Source: Frigidibacter oleivorans (GTDB taxonomy: Bacteria; Pseudomonadota; Alphaproteobacteria; Rhodobacterales; Rhodobacteraceae). From it: a stretch of 64,000 nucleotides of DNA. The translations under genes and the position numbers were made by a program. Within the stretch, counting starts at the first letter, position 1, and every line of letters starts with the position of its first letter. The stretch lies in contig NZ_RJRZ01000001.1 in NCBI RefSeq assembly GCF_003993775.1, forward strand, positions 1 through 64,000, in the 5' to 3' direction. Below are positions 15,259 to 25,167 of this stretch, piece by piece. Below the pieces are notes generated by a model. It worked only from the letters and a program-made list of their open reading frames with translations. It was not told the DNA's origin and did no database searches.

Positions 15259-17037
15259 CTACTCCTTCGGCACCACCCGCAGCCGCAATTCGCGCAGCTG
15301 TTCATTGGTGGGCTCCGAGGGCGCACCCATCATCAAATCCTCGGCGCGCTGGTTCATCGGGAACATGATGACCTCGCGGATATTCTGCTCGTCGGCCAAC
15401 AGCATCACCGCCCGGTCGATGCCCATGGCGCAGCCGCCATGCGGCGGGGCGCCGTATTTGAACGCCTTGACCATGCCGCCGAAGCGCTTGTCGACCTCGG
15501 AATTCGGGTAGCCCGCGATCTCGAAAGCGCGGTACATGATTTCCGGCGTATGGTTGCGGATGCCGCCCGAGATCAGTTCATAGCCGTTGCAGGCGAGGTC
15601 GTACTGATAGGCATGCACCTTCAGCGGGTCGCCCGACAGCGCCTCCATCCCGCCCTGCGGCATCGAGAAGGGGTTGTGGCTGAAGTCGATGCGGCCCTCG
15701 TCGGTCTTCTCGAACATCGGGAAGTCGACGATCCAGGCGAAGCGGAAAGTGTCCGTCTCGGTCAGGCCCAGTTCCTCGCCGATGACGTTGCGGGCGCGGC
15801 CGGCCACCGCCTCGAAGGTCTCGGGCCTGCCGCCGAGGAAGAAGGCCGCGTCGCCCTCGCCCAAGTTCAGCTGCACGCGGATCGCCTCGGTCCGCTCCGG
15901 GCCGATGTTCTTGGCCAGAGGGCCGGCGGCCTCCATGCTGCCATCCTCGGCCTTCCGCCAGAAGATATACCCCATCCCCGGCAGGCCCTGGCTCTGCGCG
16001 AAGGCGTTCATCCGGTCGCAGAACTTGCGGCTGCCGCCCTTGGGCGCGGGGATCGCGCGGATCTCGGTCCCCTCCTGCTCCAGCAGCTTCGCGAAGATCG
16101 CGAAGCCCGAGCCGGCGAAATGCTCGCTGACTACCTGCATCCGGATCGGGTTGCGCAGGTCGGGCTTGTCCGACCCGTACCACAGCATCGCGTCGCGCCA
16201 GGCGATGCGGGGCCAGTCGGCGGGCACGGAACAGTCGGGGCGGAATTCCTCGAACAGGCCCTGGATCACCGGCTGGACCGCGGCGAAGACGTCCTCCTGT
16301 TCGACGAACGACATCTCGATGTCGAGCTGGTAGAAGTCGGTGGGCGAACGGTCGGCGCGCGGGTCCTCATCCCGGAAGCAGGGCGCGATCTGGAAATAGC
16401 GGTCGAAGCCCGCCACCATGATCAGCTGCTTGAACTGCTGCGGCGCCTGCGGCAGCGCGTAGAACTTGCCCGGATGCAGCCGCGACGGCACGAGGAAGTC
16501 GCGCGCGCCCTCGGGCGAGGAGGCGGTGATGATCGGCGTCTGGAATTCGTTGAAGCCCGCCTCCCACATCCGGTTGCGGATCGACCGCACCACGTTCGAC
16601 CGCAGCATGATGTTGCGGTGCAGCCCCTCGCGCCGCAGGTCGAGGAAGCGATAGGCGAGCCGCGTTTCCTCGGGATAGTCCTGATCGCCGAAGACCGGCA
16701 GCGGCAGGTCGCCCTCGACCGCGCCCAGCACCTCGACGCCGGTGGCATAGACCTCGATCTCGCCCGTCGGGATCTTCGGGTTCACGAGGCTGTCGTCGCG
16801 CAGCTTCACCCGGCCGTCGACGCGGATGACGTATTCGGCGCGAACCTTTTCCAGCGCCGCGAAGGCGGGGCTGTCGCCGTCGCAGATGATCTGGGTGATG
16901 CCGTAGTGGTCGCGCAGGTCGAGGAACAGCACGCCTCCGTGGTCGCGGACGCGATGCACCCAGCCCGACAGGCGGACATTCTGGCCGGCATCGGCGCGGT
17001 TCAGTCCGGCACAGGTATGGCTGCGATAGGCGTGCAT
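15259..17037 (-). CDS. aspS: Aspartyl-tRNA synthetase
   Basis: A 592-residue bacterial-type class II synthetase charging tRNA-Asp. Domain order is an N-terminal OB anticodon-binding fold ([21 protein letters not shown]), class II motif 1 after about residue 150, motif 2 around [19 protein letters not shown], the GAD insertion, and motif 3 near the C-terminus in [14 protein letters not shown]. Ending LRLRVVPKE is the normal family terminus, so the gene is intact despite the nuclease gene immediately behind it. ATG 17037 has GGAAAGGGGACG upstream, and a TTGACT-N17-TCTATC promoter lies 38-66 nt before it. Confidence 0.96.
   Translation of the reverse strand: MHAYRSHTCAGLNRADAGQNVRLSGWVHRVRDHGGVLFLDLRDHYGITQIICDGDSPAFAALEKVRAEYVIRVDGRVKLRDDSLVNPKIPTGEIEVYATGVEVLGAVEGDLPLPVFGDQDYPEETRLAYRFLDLRREGLHRNIMLRSNVVRSIRNRMWEAGFNEFQTPIITASSPEGARDFLVPSRLHPGKFYALPQAPQQFKQLIMVAGFDRYFQIAPCFRDEDPRADRSPTDFYQLDIEMSFVEQEDVFAAVQPVIQGLFEEFRPDCSVPADWPRIAWRDAMLWYGSDKPDLRNPIRMQVVSEHFAGSGFAIFAKLLEQEGTEIRAIPAPKGGSRKFCDRMNAFAQSQGLPGMGYIFWRKAEDGSMEAAGPLAKNIGPERTEAIRVQLNLGEGDAAFFLGGRPETFEAVAGRARNVIGEELGLTETDTFRFAWIVDFPMFEKTDEGRIDFSHNPFSMPQGGMEALSGDPLKVHAYQYDLACNGYELISGGIRNHTPEIMYRAFEIAGYPNSEVDKRFGGMVKAFKYGAPPHGGCAMGIDRAVMLLADEQNIREVIMFPMNQRAEDLMMGAPSEPTNEQLRELRLRVVPKE
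15262..15267 (-). promoter_or_regulatory. Ribosome binding site of the restriction gene, inside the last codons of aspS
   Basis: On the minus strand AAGGAG forms the final Lys-Glu codons of AspRS, followed by TAG, GGGG and the nuclease ATG, a spacing of 7 nt. This site fixes the nuclease start and means translation of the nuclease is probably re-initiation-coupled to aspS. Confidence 0.75.
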
Positions 17038-17344
17038 CGTCGTCCCCTTTCCCGAGGCATTCGGTCGTCGCGCCGATAGAACGTGCCGCCCCTGCGAAGT
17101 CAAGGCCGCGGGCCCGGGCCCGGCCGGACGCGACCGCGGCGCGGGGCGGAACCGGCGGCATCGGGCAGACCGGGTTGTGCGCAGCCGCACCGCAGAAACC
17201 CCTTGCGAGCGGCCGCAACCCTTATTTAACCTGCATCTCGACTTCCGTTTGGTTGCGGTTCTCGCGGCACCTCCGGTCCTTTCCCGCATACGGCCCGTCC
17301 CGCATGTCCGACCGGCGGCCCCGCCAGCTGGAGGGTCCCCGCCC
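17038..17344. other. 307-bp divergent intergenic region aspS / cfa-like gene
   Basis: No gene or structured RNA is recognisable here. The left third holds the aspS leader and promoter. The middle is a GC-rich stretch. An AT-rich island at 17220-17230 may be the -10 region of the rightward gene: TTGCGA (17203-17208), 16 nt, TTTAAC (17225-17230). The remaining 114 nt is a leader for the CFA-synthase-like gene ending in CTGGAGGGTCCCC before ATG 17345. Confidence 0.5.
17075..17103 (-). promoter_or_regulatory. Housekeeping-type promoter of aspS
   Basis: On the minus strand TTGACT (17098-17103), 17-nt spacer, TCTATC (17075-17080). The -35 is close to consensus and the -10 is moderate, as usual for alphaproteobacterial sigma-70 promoters. 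Transcription would start near 17068, leaving a leader of about 30 nt with the aspS Shine-Dalgarno. Confidence 0.55.
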
Positions 17345-18589
17345 ATGTGGCCATCACTTCTGGATCAGTTTCTGTCCCGGTTCCTGCAGATCGGCTCGCT
17401 GCGCCTGTCGATGCCGGACGGCACCCTGCATCGCTATGGCGACGGCACGGCGCCCGAGGTCGCGGTCGCGCTGACCGACCCGGACCTGCCCCGGCGGCTG
17501 GTGCTGTCGCCCGACCTTACGCTGGGCGAGGCCTATATGGACGGCACCCTGACCGTCGGGGACGACGATGTGCGGGGCCTGCTGACGCTGCTTCTGCGCA
17601 ACCTCAACCGGCCCGGCGCGCGGCGGCGCGGCTGGATCGCCGCGCTCGACACCCTGTCCACCGCCGGCCGCCGCCTGCAGCAGTGGAACCCGGTGTCCCG
17701 GTCGCGCCGCAACGTGGCGCATCACTACGACCTGTCCGGCGCGCTCTACGACCTGTTCCTTGATGAGGACCGGCAATATTCCTGCGCCTACTTCCGCCAT
17801 CCCGACGATACGCTGGACCAGGCGCAGCGGCAGAAGAAGGCGCATATCGCCGCCAAGCTGCGGCTGCAGCCGGGGATGCGGGTGCTCGACATCGGCTGCG
17901 GCTGGGGCGGCATGGCGCTGACGCTGGCGCGCGACCACGGCGCGCAGGTTCTGGGCGTGACGCTGTCCGAGGAACAGCATCGCGTGGCGACCGAACGGGT
18001 GCGGGCGGCCGGGCTCGGGGACCGGATCGAGATCCGGCTGACCGACTATCGCCGCGTCACCGGACGGTTCGACCGGATCGTGTCGGTGGGCATGTTCGAA
18101 CATGTGGGCCTGCCGCAGTACCGGACCTATTTCGGCAAGGTGCGCGAATTGCTGGACCAGGACGGGATCGCGCTGATCCACACCATCGGACGCGCCGCGC
18201 CGCCTGCCGCCACCTCGGCCTTCATCCGCAAGTACATCTTTCCCGGCGGCTATGTCCCCGCCCTGTCCGAGGCCATGCGCGCGGTCGAGGCGCAGGACCT
18301 GTGGACGACGGATGTCGAGATCTGGCGCCTGCACTATGCGGAGACGTTGCGCCACTGGGAGATGCGCGTCAGCGCGAACGCCGACCGGATCGTGGCGCTT
18401 TACGATGCCCGCTTCCTGCGGATGTGGCGCTATTACCTGATCGCCTCGGAACTCTCCTTCCGCGAGGGGCGGCAATGCGTGTTCCAGATCCAGCTGGCGC
18501 CCCGGGTGGCGACGGTGCCGCTGACCCGCGACTACCTCTACCCGGCCAAGGACGTGGTGCCGGGGCAGCAGGAGCTGGCGGCGGAATAG
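17345..18589 (+). CDS. cfa: Cyclopropane-fatty-acyl-phospholipid synthase family methyltransferase
   Basis: A 414-residue SAM-dependent lipid methyltransferase of the CFA synthase family. The N-terminal lipid-binding domain (about 1-115) precedes a class I methyltransferase domain with [20 protein letters not shown], the catalytic-region YSCAYF near 145-150, SAM loop [10 protein letters not shown] near 181-190 and GVTLSEEQ. The reaction would be methylenation of an acyl-chain double bond in membrane phospholipid; some homologues make other methylated lipids, so the exact product is uncertain. ATG 17345 has CTGGAGGG upstream. Its partner at 18653 is on the same strand 63 nt away but is unrelated in function. 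Confidence 0.87.
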   Translation: MWPSLLDQFLSRFLQIGSLRLSMPDGTLHRYGDGTAPEVAVALTDPDLPRRLVLSPDLTLGEAYMDGTLTVGDDDVRGLLTLLLRNLNRPGARRRGWIAALDTLSTAGRRLQQWNPVSRSRRNVAHHYDLSGALYDLFLDEDRQYSCAYFRHPDDTLDQAQRQKKAHIAAKLRLQPGMRVLDIGCGWGGMALTLARDHGAQVLGVTLSEEQHRVATERVRAAGLGDRIEIRLTDYRRVTGRFDRIVSVGMFEHVGLPQYRTYFGKVRELLDQDGIALIHTIGRAAPPAATSAFIRKYIFPGGYVPALSEAMRAVEAQDLWTTDVEIWRLHYAETLRHWEMRVSANADRIVALYDARFLRMWRYYLIASELSFREGRQCVFQIQLAPRVATVPLTRDYLYPAKDVVPGQQELAAE

Positions 18590-18652
18590 CGCCCTGTTGC
18601 CAAACGGCCGGGCGGCAGGCGATGACGGGGCGACCCTTCCGACGGAGCCGCG

Positions 18653-19972
18653 ATGCCGCCTGCCCCGCTTCCCCCGCTTCTCGGCTCGACCCGGCGCGAC
18701 CGGGTTCAGGCGCTGCTGGCGCTGCTGTTGTGCCTGTGGGCGGGGTTCACGCTGCTCGATCCCGATCCGGCCGCCGACCTGCGGGCGCTGTGGCTGGCGG
18801 CCGAGGCCTTCGCGCAGGGCCGGACCGGCGCGGTCTATGCGGCCGACAGCACCGTCTTCACCATGCGCCCGCCCGAGGAGTGGGTGGCGCGGCTGGCCGC
18901 GGGGGTCTCGGCCCCGGTGTATCCCTATCTCTACCCGCCGCTTTGGGTGGCGCTGCTGGCGCCGCTGACCGGGGTGCTGAGCTTCGACACCGTCACCACC
19001 GCCGCCGCGGTGCTGAACATGGCGGCGCTGTGGCTGGGCCTGCTGCTGGCCCGGCGCGCTGTGGCGGGCGGCGGACGGCGGCAGATGCCGCCCGCGGGCT
19101 GGCTTGCCCTCGGCATGACGCTCATGGCCGCGACGCTGGTGGGCTGGGTGGCGCTGGCGCAGGCACAGCCCCAGATCGTGGTGGCGGTGCTGACGGTGCT
19201 GGCGGTCGAGCGGCTGGCCGCCGGGCGCGACGGCCAGGCGGGCGCGGTGCTGGCACTGGCGGCGGCACTGAAACTCTATCCCGCGCTCTTCGCGCTGATG
19301 CTGCTGGCGGGCGGACGCTGGCGGGGCCTTGGCGCCTTCCTTCTGGCCGGTGCCGGGCTGGCCGGCCTGTCGGTGCTGCTGGCGGGATGGCCGCTGCACC
19401 GGCTGTTCCTCGGGCAGATCGCGCTGGTGTCGGACACGGGGTTTCTGACGGCGCTCAACTTCAATCTCGACGCGCTGGCGATGCAACTGTTCCCCCCGGC
19501 AGATGCGATCCGGGTCATGGCGGTCCACAGCGGTCCCGACCCCGGGGCGCTGGACCGGGGCTGGGTCGTGGCGGCGAAAGGCCCGCTCTGGTCCGCGGCG
19601 TCGCGGGCGGCGATGCTGGCGGTGGTGCTGGCCTATGCCTTTGCCCTGCGCCGCAGCCGGTCGCCCGCGCTTGGCTGGGCCGGGATGATGGCGGCGCTGG
19701 CGCTCGTCTCGCCGCTCAGCTGGGGCTATCACTACATCGCCCCCGCCCTCTTCGCCCCGGCGCTGGTCGACCGCTGGGGCGCCGCGCGGGGCGGTCTGGC
19801 GCTGGCGGCGGTGTTCGTGCCGGTCAGCCTGCCGGTCTTGCCCGTGGTCAAGAACCTGGGCGGCGCGATCATGGCGGTGCAGGTCGCCGGAACGGCGGCG
19901 ATGGCGCTTCTGGCGCTGGTTCTGACGGTCGCGCAGTTCCGTGATGGAACCGACCGGCCCCGGGGGGCGTAG
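18653..19972 (+). CDS. DUF2029 / GT87 family membrane glycosyltransferase
   Basis: A 439-residue polytopic protein with ten or more hydrophobic segments. The family motif of DUF2029 (GT87, polyprenyl-phosphate mannosyltransferase-like) is visible in the first periplasmic loop: ADLRALWLAAEAFAQG, then YPYLYPPLWVALLAPL. A further motif is ALKLYPALFALMLLAGGRWR in the middle. Such GT-C enzymes transfer a sugar from a lipid carrier in the periplasm; acceptor and donor are unknown. Start is ATG 18653, preceded by GACGGAGCCGCG. Confidence 0.82.
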   Translation: MPPAPLPPLLGSTRRDRVQALLALLLCLWAGFTLLDPDPAADLRALWLAAEAFAQGRTGAVYAADSTVFTMRPPEEWVARLAAGVSAPVYPYLYPPLWVALLAPLTGVLSFDTVTTAAAVLNMAALWLGLLLARRAVAGGGRRQMPPAGWLALGMTLMAATLVGWVALAQAQPQIVVAVLTVLAVERLAAGRDGQAGAVLALAAALKLYPALFALMLLAGGRWRGLGAFLLAGAGLAGLSVLLAGWPLHRLFLGQIALVSDTGFLTALNFNLDALAMQLFPPADAIRVMAVHSGPDPGALDRGWVVAAKGPLWSAASRAAMLAVVLAYAFALRRSRSPALGWAGMMAALALVSPLSWGYHYIAPALFAPALVDRWGAARGGLALAAVFVPVSLPVLPVVKNLGGAIMAVQVAGTAAMALLALVLTVAQFRDGTDRPRGA

Positions 19973-20003
19973 TCGGCACATCCCCGATCAAGCGGACAGG
20001 ACA

Positions 20004-20714
20004 ATGGCCCTTTACGACCAGCACATCCAGCAGGCGCGCCGCGCCTTCTGCCGCCAGCGGGCGGAGGAGTTCCCGGCATGGCGGACGCTGCTGCGGGCCG
20101 AGTTCCTGCTGCTCTATGTCCTGCTGCCCGCCGGCATCGCAATCCTGCTGCCGCCGAGTTCGATGTTCCTGGCCCTCTTTGCCTCGATGTTGCTGGGGCT
20201 GTATCTGCTGTGGCGCACCCCCGGCTTTTCCTGGGCGCATCTCTGGGATGGCTGGCGCGGCCTGCCCTGGGGGCTGATCGCGGGCTTCGGGCTGTTCACG
20301 CTGATCGGCTCGGCGCTGATCGTGCACTGGACCGCGCCGGCGGCGCTGTTCCTGCTGCCCCGGCATTCGCCGGACCTGTGGCTGACGATCCTGATCTTCT
20401 ATCCGCTGCTGTCGGCGCTGCCGCAGGAACTGGTGTTCCGGCCGCTGTTCTTTCGCCGCTATGCGACGCTGATGCCGCCGGGCCGCGCGCCGCTGGTGCT
20501 GAATGCCGCCGTCTTCTCCTTCGCGCATCTGATGTACTGGAGCTGGATCGTCGCCGGCATGACCTTCATCGGCGGCCTCGTCTTCGCCTGGGGCTATGAG
20601 GAGCGTCGCAGCTTCCCCCTGGCCTTCGCGCTGCATGCGGTGGCGGGGCTGGCACTGTTCACCGCCGGCCTGGGCGTCTACTTCTATTCCGGCAATGTCG
20701 ACCGGCCGTTCTGA
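20004..20714 (+). CDS. CPBP family intramembrane metalloprotease homologue
   Basis: A 236-residue membrane protein of the CPBP/ABI (Rce1-like) family with about six helices. Motif 1 normally reads EExxxR; here it is QELVFR (141-146), so the first glutamate is Gln while the second Glu and the Arg are kept. Motif 2 FSFAH (171-175) and motif 3 His211 (LHAVAG) are intact. Peptidase activity is therefore plausible but not assured. ATG 20004 follows ACAGGACA, and the gene is 31 nt after the GT87 gene, likely the same transcript. Confidence 0.82.
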   Translation: MALYDQHIQQARRAFCRQRAEEFPAWRTLLRAEFLLLYVLLPAGIAILLPPSSMFLALFASMLLGLYLLWRTPGFSWAHLWDGWRGLPWGLIAGFGLFTLIGSALIVHWTAPAALFLLPRHSPDLWLTILIFYPLLSALPQELVFRPLFFRRYATLMPPGRAPLVLNAAVFSFAHLMYWSWIVAGMTFIGGLVFAWGYEERRSFPLAFALHAVAGLALFTAGLGVYFYSGNVDRPF

Positions 20715-20748
20715 CCGCCCCGCCCGGCCACCCGCCCGCCGTTAGCCC

Positions 20749-20776
20749 TTGCGCCCCTTCGGCCACCGACTATAAC
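20749..20776 (+). promoter_or_regulatory. Candidate sigma-70 promoter of carB
   Basis: TTGCGC (20749-20754), 16-nt spacer, TATAAC (20771-20776), about 31 nt before the carB ATG at 20808. The -10 is a good match. The same TTGCG-N16 layout recurs before parE and the cfa-like gene. Confidence 0.5.
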
Positions 20777-20807
20777 CGCGACGATTTGCGCCGCCGGGGG
20801 TCAGGAC

Positions 20808-23800
20808 ATGCCGAAGAGAACCGATATCAAGTCGATCCTGATCATCGGTGCCGGACCCATCGTCATCGGTCAGGCCTGCGAGTTCGACTATTCCGGTGCA
20901 CAGGCCTGCAAGGCGCTGCGGGAAGAGGGGTATCGGGTCATCCTCGTGAACTCGAACCCGGCGACGATCATGACCGACCCGGAAATGGCCGACGCCACCT
21001 ATATCGAGCCGATCACGCCCGAGATCGTGGCCAAGATCGTCGAGAAGGAGCGCCCCGACGCGATCCTGCCGACGATGGGCGGGCAGACCGGGCTGAACAC
21101 CGCGCTGGCGCTGGCGGACATGGGCGTGCTCGACCGGTTCGGGGTGGAACTGATCGGCGCGCGGCGCGAGGCCATCGAAATGGCCGAGGATCGCAAGCTG
21201 TTCCGCGAGGCGATGGACCGGATCGGGCTGGAAAATCCCAAGGCCACCATCGTGTCGGCGCCGAAGCTGCCGAACGGGAAGTACGACATCACCGCCGGCG
21301 TGCGCGAGGCGATGGATGCGCTGGAAGAGATCGGCCTGCCCGCGATCATCCGCCCCGCCTTCACCCTGGGGGGCACCGGCGGCGGCGTCGCCTATAACCG
21401 CGACGACTACGAGGCGATCGTGCGCTCGGGCCTCGACGCCTCGCCCGTGGCGCAGGTGCTGGTCGACGAAAGCCTGCTCGGCTGGAAGGAATACGAGATG
21501 GAGGTCGTCCGCGACAAGGCGGACAACGCGATCATCGTCTGCGCCATCGAGAACGTCGATCCGATGGGCGTCCATACGGGCGATTCGATCACCGTCGCCC
21601 CGGCGCTGACCCTGACCGACAAGGAATACCAGATCATGCGCAACGGCTCGATCGCCGTCCTGCGCGAGATCGGCGTCGAAACCGGCGGGTCCAACGTGCA
21701 ATGGGCGATCAACCCCGCCGATGGCCGGATGGTGGTGATCGAGATGAATCCGCGGGTGTCGCGGTCCTCGGCGCTGGCCTCGAAGGCCACGGGCTTTCCC
21801 ATCGCCAAGATCGCGGCGAAGCTGGCCGTGGGCTACACGCTGGACGAGTTGGACAACGACATCACCAAGGTCACGCCCGCCAGCTTCGAACCGACCATCG
21901 ACTATGTGGTGACGAAGATCCCGCGCTTCGCCTTCGAGAAGTTCCCCGGATCGAAGCCCGAACTGACCACGGCCATGAAGTCGGTGGGCGAGGCGATGGC
22001 CATCGGCCGCACCATCCATGAATCGCTGCAAAAGGCGCTGGCGAGCCTGGAAACCGGGCTGACCGGCTTCGACGAGATCGCCATCGAGGGCGCCCCCGAG
22101 AAGGCCGCGGTGATCAAGGCGCTCAGCGCCCAGACCCCGGACCGGCTGCGCCTGATCGCGCAGGCGATGCGGCACGGGCTGGCGGATTACGAGATCCAGG
22201 CCGCGACCAGCTTCGACCCGTGGTTCCTGTCGCGCATCCGCGAGATCGTCGAGGCCGAGGCGCGGGTGCGGAAAGAGGGCCTGCCCGTCACCGCCGACGG
22301 CCTGCGCCGGCTGAAGATGATGGGCTTCACCGATGCCCGCCTCGCCCGGCTGACCGGCCGCGACGAGGATCAGGTCCGCCGCGCCCGCCGCAATCTGGGC
22401 ATCACCGCCGTCTTCAAGCGGATCGACACCTGCGCCGCCGAGTTCGAGGCGCAGACCCCCTACATGTATTCCACCTACGAGGTGCCCGCGATGGGCGATG
22501 TGGAATGCGAGGCGCGGCCTTCGGACCGCCGCAAGGTGGTGATCCTCGGCGGCGGCCCCAACCGGATCGGCCAGGGGATCGAGTTCGACTATTGCTGCTG
22601 CCATGCCTGTTTCGCGCTGACCAAGGCCGGCTATGAAACGATCATGGTCAACTGCAATCCGGAAACGGTGTCGACCGACTACGACACCTCGGACCGGCTG
22701 TATTTCGAGCCGCTGACGCTGGAACATGTTCTGGAAATCCTGCGGGTGGAGCAGGAGAACGGCACCCTGCACGGCGTCATCGTGCAGTTCGGCGGCCAGA
22801 CGCCGCTGAAGCTGGCGCAGGCGCTGAAGGACGAGGGCATCCCGATCCTCGGCACAACGCCCGATGCCATCGACCTGGCCGAGGATCGCGAGCGGTTCCA
22901 GAAACTGCTGAACGACCTCGGGCTGAAGCAGCCGGTGAACGGCATCGCCGCCAGCCGCGACCAGGCCTTCGCGATCGCCGGCCGCGTCGGCTATCCGCTG
23001 GTGATCCGCCCCTCCTACGTTCTGGGCGGACGCGCGATGGAGATCGTGCGCGACGACGCGCAGCTGGAACGCTACATCACCACCGCCGTGCAGGTTTCGG
23101 GCAAGAACCCGGTGCTGCTCGACAGCTACCTCGCCGGCGCGATCGAGGTGGATGTGGACGCGATCTGCGACGGCGAGGCGGTGCATGTCGCGGGGATCAT
23201 GCAGCATATCGAGGAGGCGGGCGTCCATTCCGGCGACAGCGCCTGTTCGCTGCCGCCCTATTCGCTGTCGGCCGAGACGGTGGCAGAGCTGAAGCGGCAG
23301 ACGGAACTGCTGGCGCGCGGCCTGAACGTCGTGGGCCTGATGAACGTGCAGTTCGCGATCAAGGACGGCGTGATCTATGTGCTGGAGGTGAACCCCCGCG
23401 CCAGCCGCACCGTGCCCTTCGTCGCCAAGGCCACCGACAGCGCCATCGCCTCGATCGCGGCGCGGGTGATGGCGGGCGAAAAGCTGTCGGCCTTCCCGCT
23501 GCGCGCACCCTATCCCGCCGATGTCGGCCCGGACACGCCGCTGCCCTATGCCGATCCGCTGACGCTGGCCGACCCGCAGACGCCGTGGTTCTCGGTCAAG
23601 GAGGCGGTGCTGCCCTTCGCCCGCTTCCCCGGCGTCGACACGCTGCTCGGGCCCGAGATGCGCTCGACCGGCGAGGTGATGGGCTGGGACCGGACCTTCC
23701 CGCTGGCCTTTCTCAAGGCGCAGATCGGCGCGGGCACGCATCTGCCCGAGACGGGCCGCGTCTTCGTCAGCGTCAAGGATGCCGACAAGACCGCCGAACT

Positions 23801-24137
23801 GGCCGAGGCCATGCGCCAGCTGACGGGCATGGGCTTCACCCTCGTCGCCACCCGCGGCACCGCGTCCTGGCTGAAGGCGGCGGGCGTCGCCTCCGAGGTG
23901 GTGAACAAGGTCTACGAAGGCCGGCCGAACATCGTCGACCGATTGAAGAACGGCGATGTGGCGCTGGTGCTGAACACCACGGAATCGACGCAGGCCGTGT
24001 CCGACAGCCGCGACATCCGGGCCGTCGCGCTCTATGACAAGATCCCCTATTTCACCACCGCCGCCGCCTCCGTCGCCGCCGTGGCCGCGATGAAGGCGCG
24101 GGCGGAAGGGATCGGCGTGCGCACGCTGCAAGGGTGA
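20808..24137 (+). CDS. carB: Carbamoyl-phosphate synthase large subunit
   Basis: A 1109-residue synthetase that makes carbamoyl phosphate from bicarbonate, glutamine-derived ammonia and two ATP for arginine and pyrimidine synthesis. Two tandem ATP-grasp halves are visible: the first starts [21 protein letters not shown], the second [18 protein letters not shown] near 575. Around them lie an oligomerisation region in between and a C-terminal MGS-like allosteric domain beginning around residue 945. Length is slightly above the ~1073 of E. coli, as in other alphaproteobacteria. GGTCAGGAC precedes the ATG. carA is not in this window, so the two subunits are unlinked here. Confidence 0.97.
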   Translation: MPKRTDIKSILIIGAGPIVIGQACEFDYSGAQACKALREEGYRVILVNSNPATIMTDPEMADATYIEPITPEIVAKIVEKERPDAILPTMGGQTGLNTALALADMGVLDRFGVELIGARREAIEMAEDRKLFREAMDRIGLENPKATIVSAPKLPNGKYDITAGVREAMDALEEIGLPAIIRPAFTLGGTGGGVAYNRDDYEAIVRSGLDASPVAQVLVDESLLGWKEYEMEVVRDKADNAIIVCAIENVDPMGVHTGDSITVAPALTLTDKEYQIMRNGSIAVLREIGVETGGSNVQWAINPADGRMVVIEMNPRVSRSSALASKATGFPIAKIAAKLAVGYTLDELDNDITKVTPASFEPTIDYVVTKIPRFAFEKFPGSKPELTTAMKSVGEAMAIGRTIHESLQKALASLETGLTGFDEIAIEGAPEKAAVIKALSAQTPDRLRLIAQAMRHGLADYEIQAATSFDPWFLSRIREIVEAEARVRKEGLPVTADGLRRLKMMGFTDARLARLTGRDEDQVRRARRNLGITAVFKRIDTCAAEFEAQTPYMYSTYEVPAMGDVECEARPSDRRKVVILGGGPNRIGQGIEFDYCCCHACFALTKAGYETIMVNCNPETVSTDYDTSDRLYFEPLTLEHVLEILRVEQENGTLHGVIVQFGGQTPLKLAQALKDEGIPILGTTPDAIDLAEDRERFQKLLNDLGLKQPVNGIAASRDQAFAIAGRVGYPLVIRPSYVLGGRAMEIVRDDAQLERYITTAVQVSGKNPVLLDSYLAGAIEVDVDAICDGEAVHVAGIMQHIEEAGVHSGDSACSLPPYSLSAETVAELKRQTELLARGLNVVGLMNVQFAIKDGVIYVLEVNPRASRTVPFVAKATDSAIASIAARVMAGEKLSAFPLRAPYPADVGPDTPLPYADPLTLADPQTPWFSVKEAVLPFARFPGVDTLLGPEMRSTGEVMGWDRTFPLAFLKAQIGAGTHLPETGRVFVSVKDADKTAELAEAMRQLTGMGFTLVATRGTASWLKAAGVASEVVNKVYEGRPNIVDRLKNGDVALVLNTTESTQAVSDSRDIRAVALYDKIPYFTTAAASVAAVAAMKARAEGIGVRTLQG

Positions 24138-24249
24138 GGTGCGGCCGGGTCAAAGGCCCGGCGGCATCGAACGCCCGGAGCGCAGGCGGGGGGCCGGAGG
24201 AAGTTCAGGACGGCAGGGGCACTATCGCACGCGTCCCTGCAGCTGACCG

Positions 24250-24299
24250 AAATATCCCGGGGGGAGGCCCGGAACGGGCCGGGGGGCAGCGCCCCCCCC
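24250..24299 (-). repeat. Double-hairpin repeat, copy B, 3' of the DUF805 gene
   Basis: Read on the minus strand it gives GGGGGGC-loop-GCCCCCC, then GGCCCG-TTC-CGGGCC, then the tail TCCCCCCGGGATATTT. On the plus strand the second stem is 24266-24271 with 24275-24280. Compared with copy A at 215-260, the first stem and the tail are conserved. The second stem has changed on both sides while keeping pairing. It begins 16 nt after the DUF805 stop, in the same orientation. Confidence 0.7.
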
Positions 24300-24314
24300 T
24301 CTGCCCTCTCCGCC

Positions 24315-24959
24315 TCAGCCGAAGCGGTTCGGCCCCGGATCGCCCTTGCGGCTGGCCCAGACGACGAGCACGATCCAGCCCACCAGCGGCACGAACCACA
24401 GCAGCAGCCACAGCCCGCCCTTGCCGATATCGTGCAGCCGCCGCACGCCGAGCGCGAGCGAGGGCAGCAGCGACACGAGGCTCCACAGCGCGCTGACCGG
24501 CCCGCCCGCCTCCATCGCCAGATCGCCGAACAGGATGGCGTCGACGATGCCCATGCCGAGGCCGATCAGGAAACTGCCCAGAACCCACCACCAGAATTCG
24601 CCGCGGTTCGACCGGCCCGAAAAGTCGAAATAGCGGGTGAAGCCCAGCCGCACCGCCTCGCGCAGGCCGACCTCGGCGTAATAGGGCGAAGCCGCCTGAT
24701 CGTCCCATCCGGGCCGGGGGTCGGCCGGGGCCGCGCCCGGCACCCAGGGGCCGGTCCGCGGCGGGTCGGAGGGGCCGGGCAGCGGCGGCGGCTGCATCGC
24801 CAGCGCGGCGCGGGCGGGTTTCCAGTCGCTCATGCCCTCGGTCCAGACCAGCGCATCGGCGGACAGCGCGCCGGTGTCGATCAGCGCCCGCAGCGACGGC
24901 TCCGCCACCGGGCCGCGCCGTTCCTGCCCCACCGCATAGTGCCACATCCGGTCCGACAT
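24315..24959 (-). CDS. GYF_2 plus DUF805 domain membrane protein
   Basis: A 214-residue two-part protein. Residues about 1-50 form a GYF_2 module (MWHYAVGQERRGPVAEPSLRAL, then DALVWTEGMSDWKPA). A proline-rich linker follows, and residues from about 105 form DUF805 (FDFSGRSNRGEFWWW, then VRRLHDIGKGG) with four transmembrane helices. GYF_2 modules bind proline-rich peptides; DUF805 function is unknown. Start ATG 24959 is chosen by domain completeness; a start at Met5 is possible. It is convergent with carB and ends 16 nt before repeat copy B. Confidence 0.85.
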   Translation of the reverse strand: MSDRMWHYAVGQERRGPVAEPSLRALIDTGALSADALVWTEGMSDWKPARAALAMQPPPLPGPSDPPRTGPWVPGAAPADPRPGWDDQAASPYYAEVGLREAVRLGFTRYFDFSGRSNRGEFWWWVLGSFLIGLGMGIVDAILFGDLAMEAGGPVSALWSLVSLLPSLALGVRRLHDIGKGGLWLLLWFVPLVGWIVLVVWASRKGDPGPNRFG

Positions 24960-25167
24960 GCCGAGATCCCCGCAGACGCCGCCCGACCGGCGGCGCGCGC
25001 AGCCTAGCCGCGACAGGGACTGCGTCAATCCCGCGCCGCGCCCCCGGAGGCCTGCCCGCGACATCCGCGCACCGGCGGCCTGCGCCGCTGCGCGGTTGCA
25101 CCCCGCCGCCCCGCGCGCCTATGTTCCGCCGGGCTGCACCGCACCCCGCCCCATCGAAGGAGACCTC

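Noticed and set aside
17219-17232. RpoH-type promoter (CTTG and CTTATTTA) before the cfa-like gene
   Set aside because: The gap between the two parts is about 15 nt, shorter than the usual spacing, so I kept it only as an AT-rich island and possible -10.
24960-25167. Possible FMN riboswitch before ribE
   Set aside because: No RFN conserved core or set of short pairing arms is visible in the 208 nt; the region is GC-rich with a normal ribosome site only.
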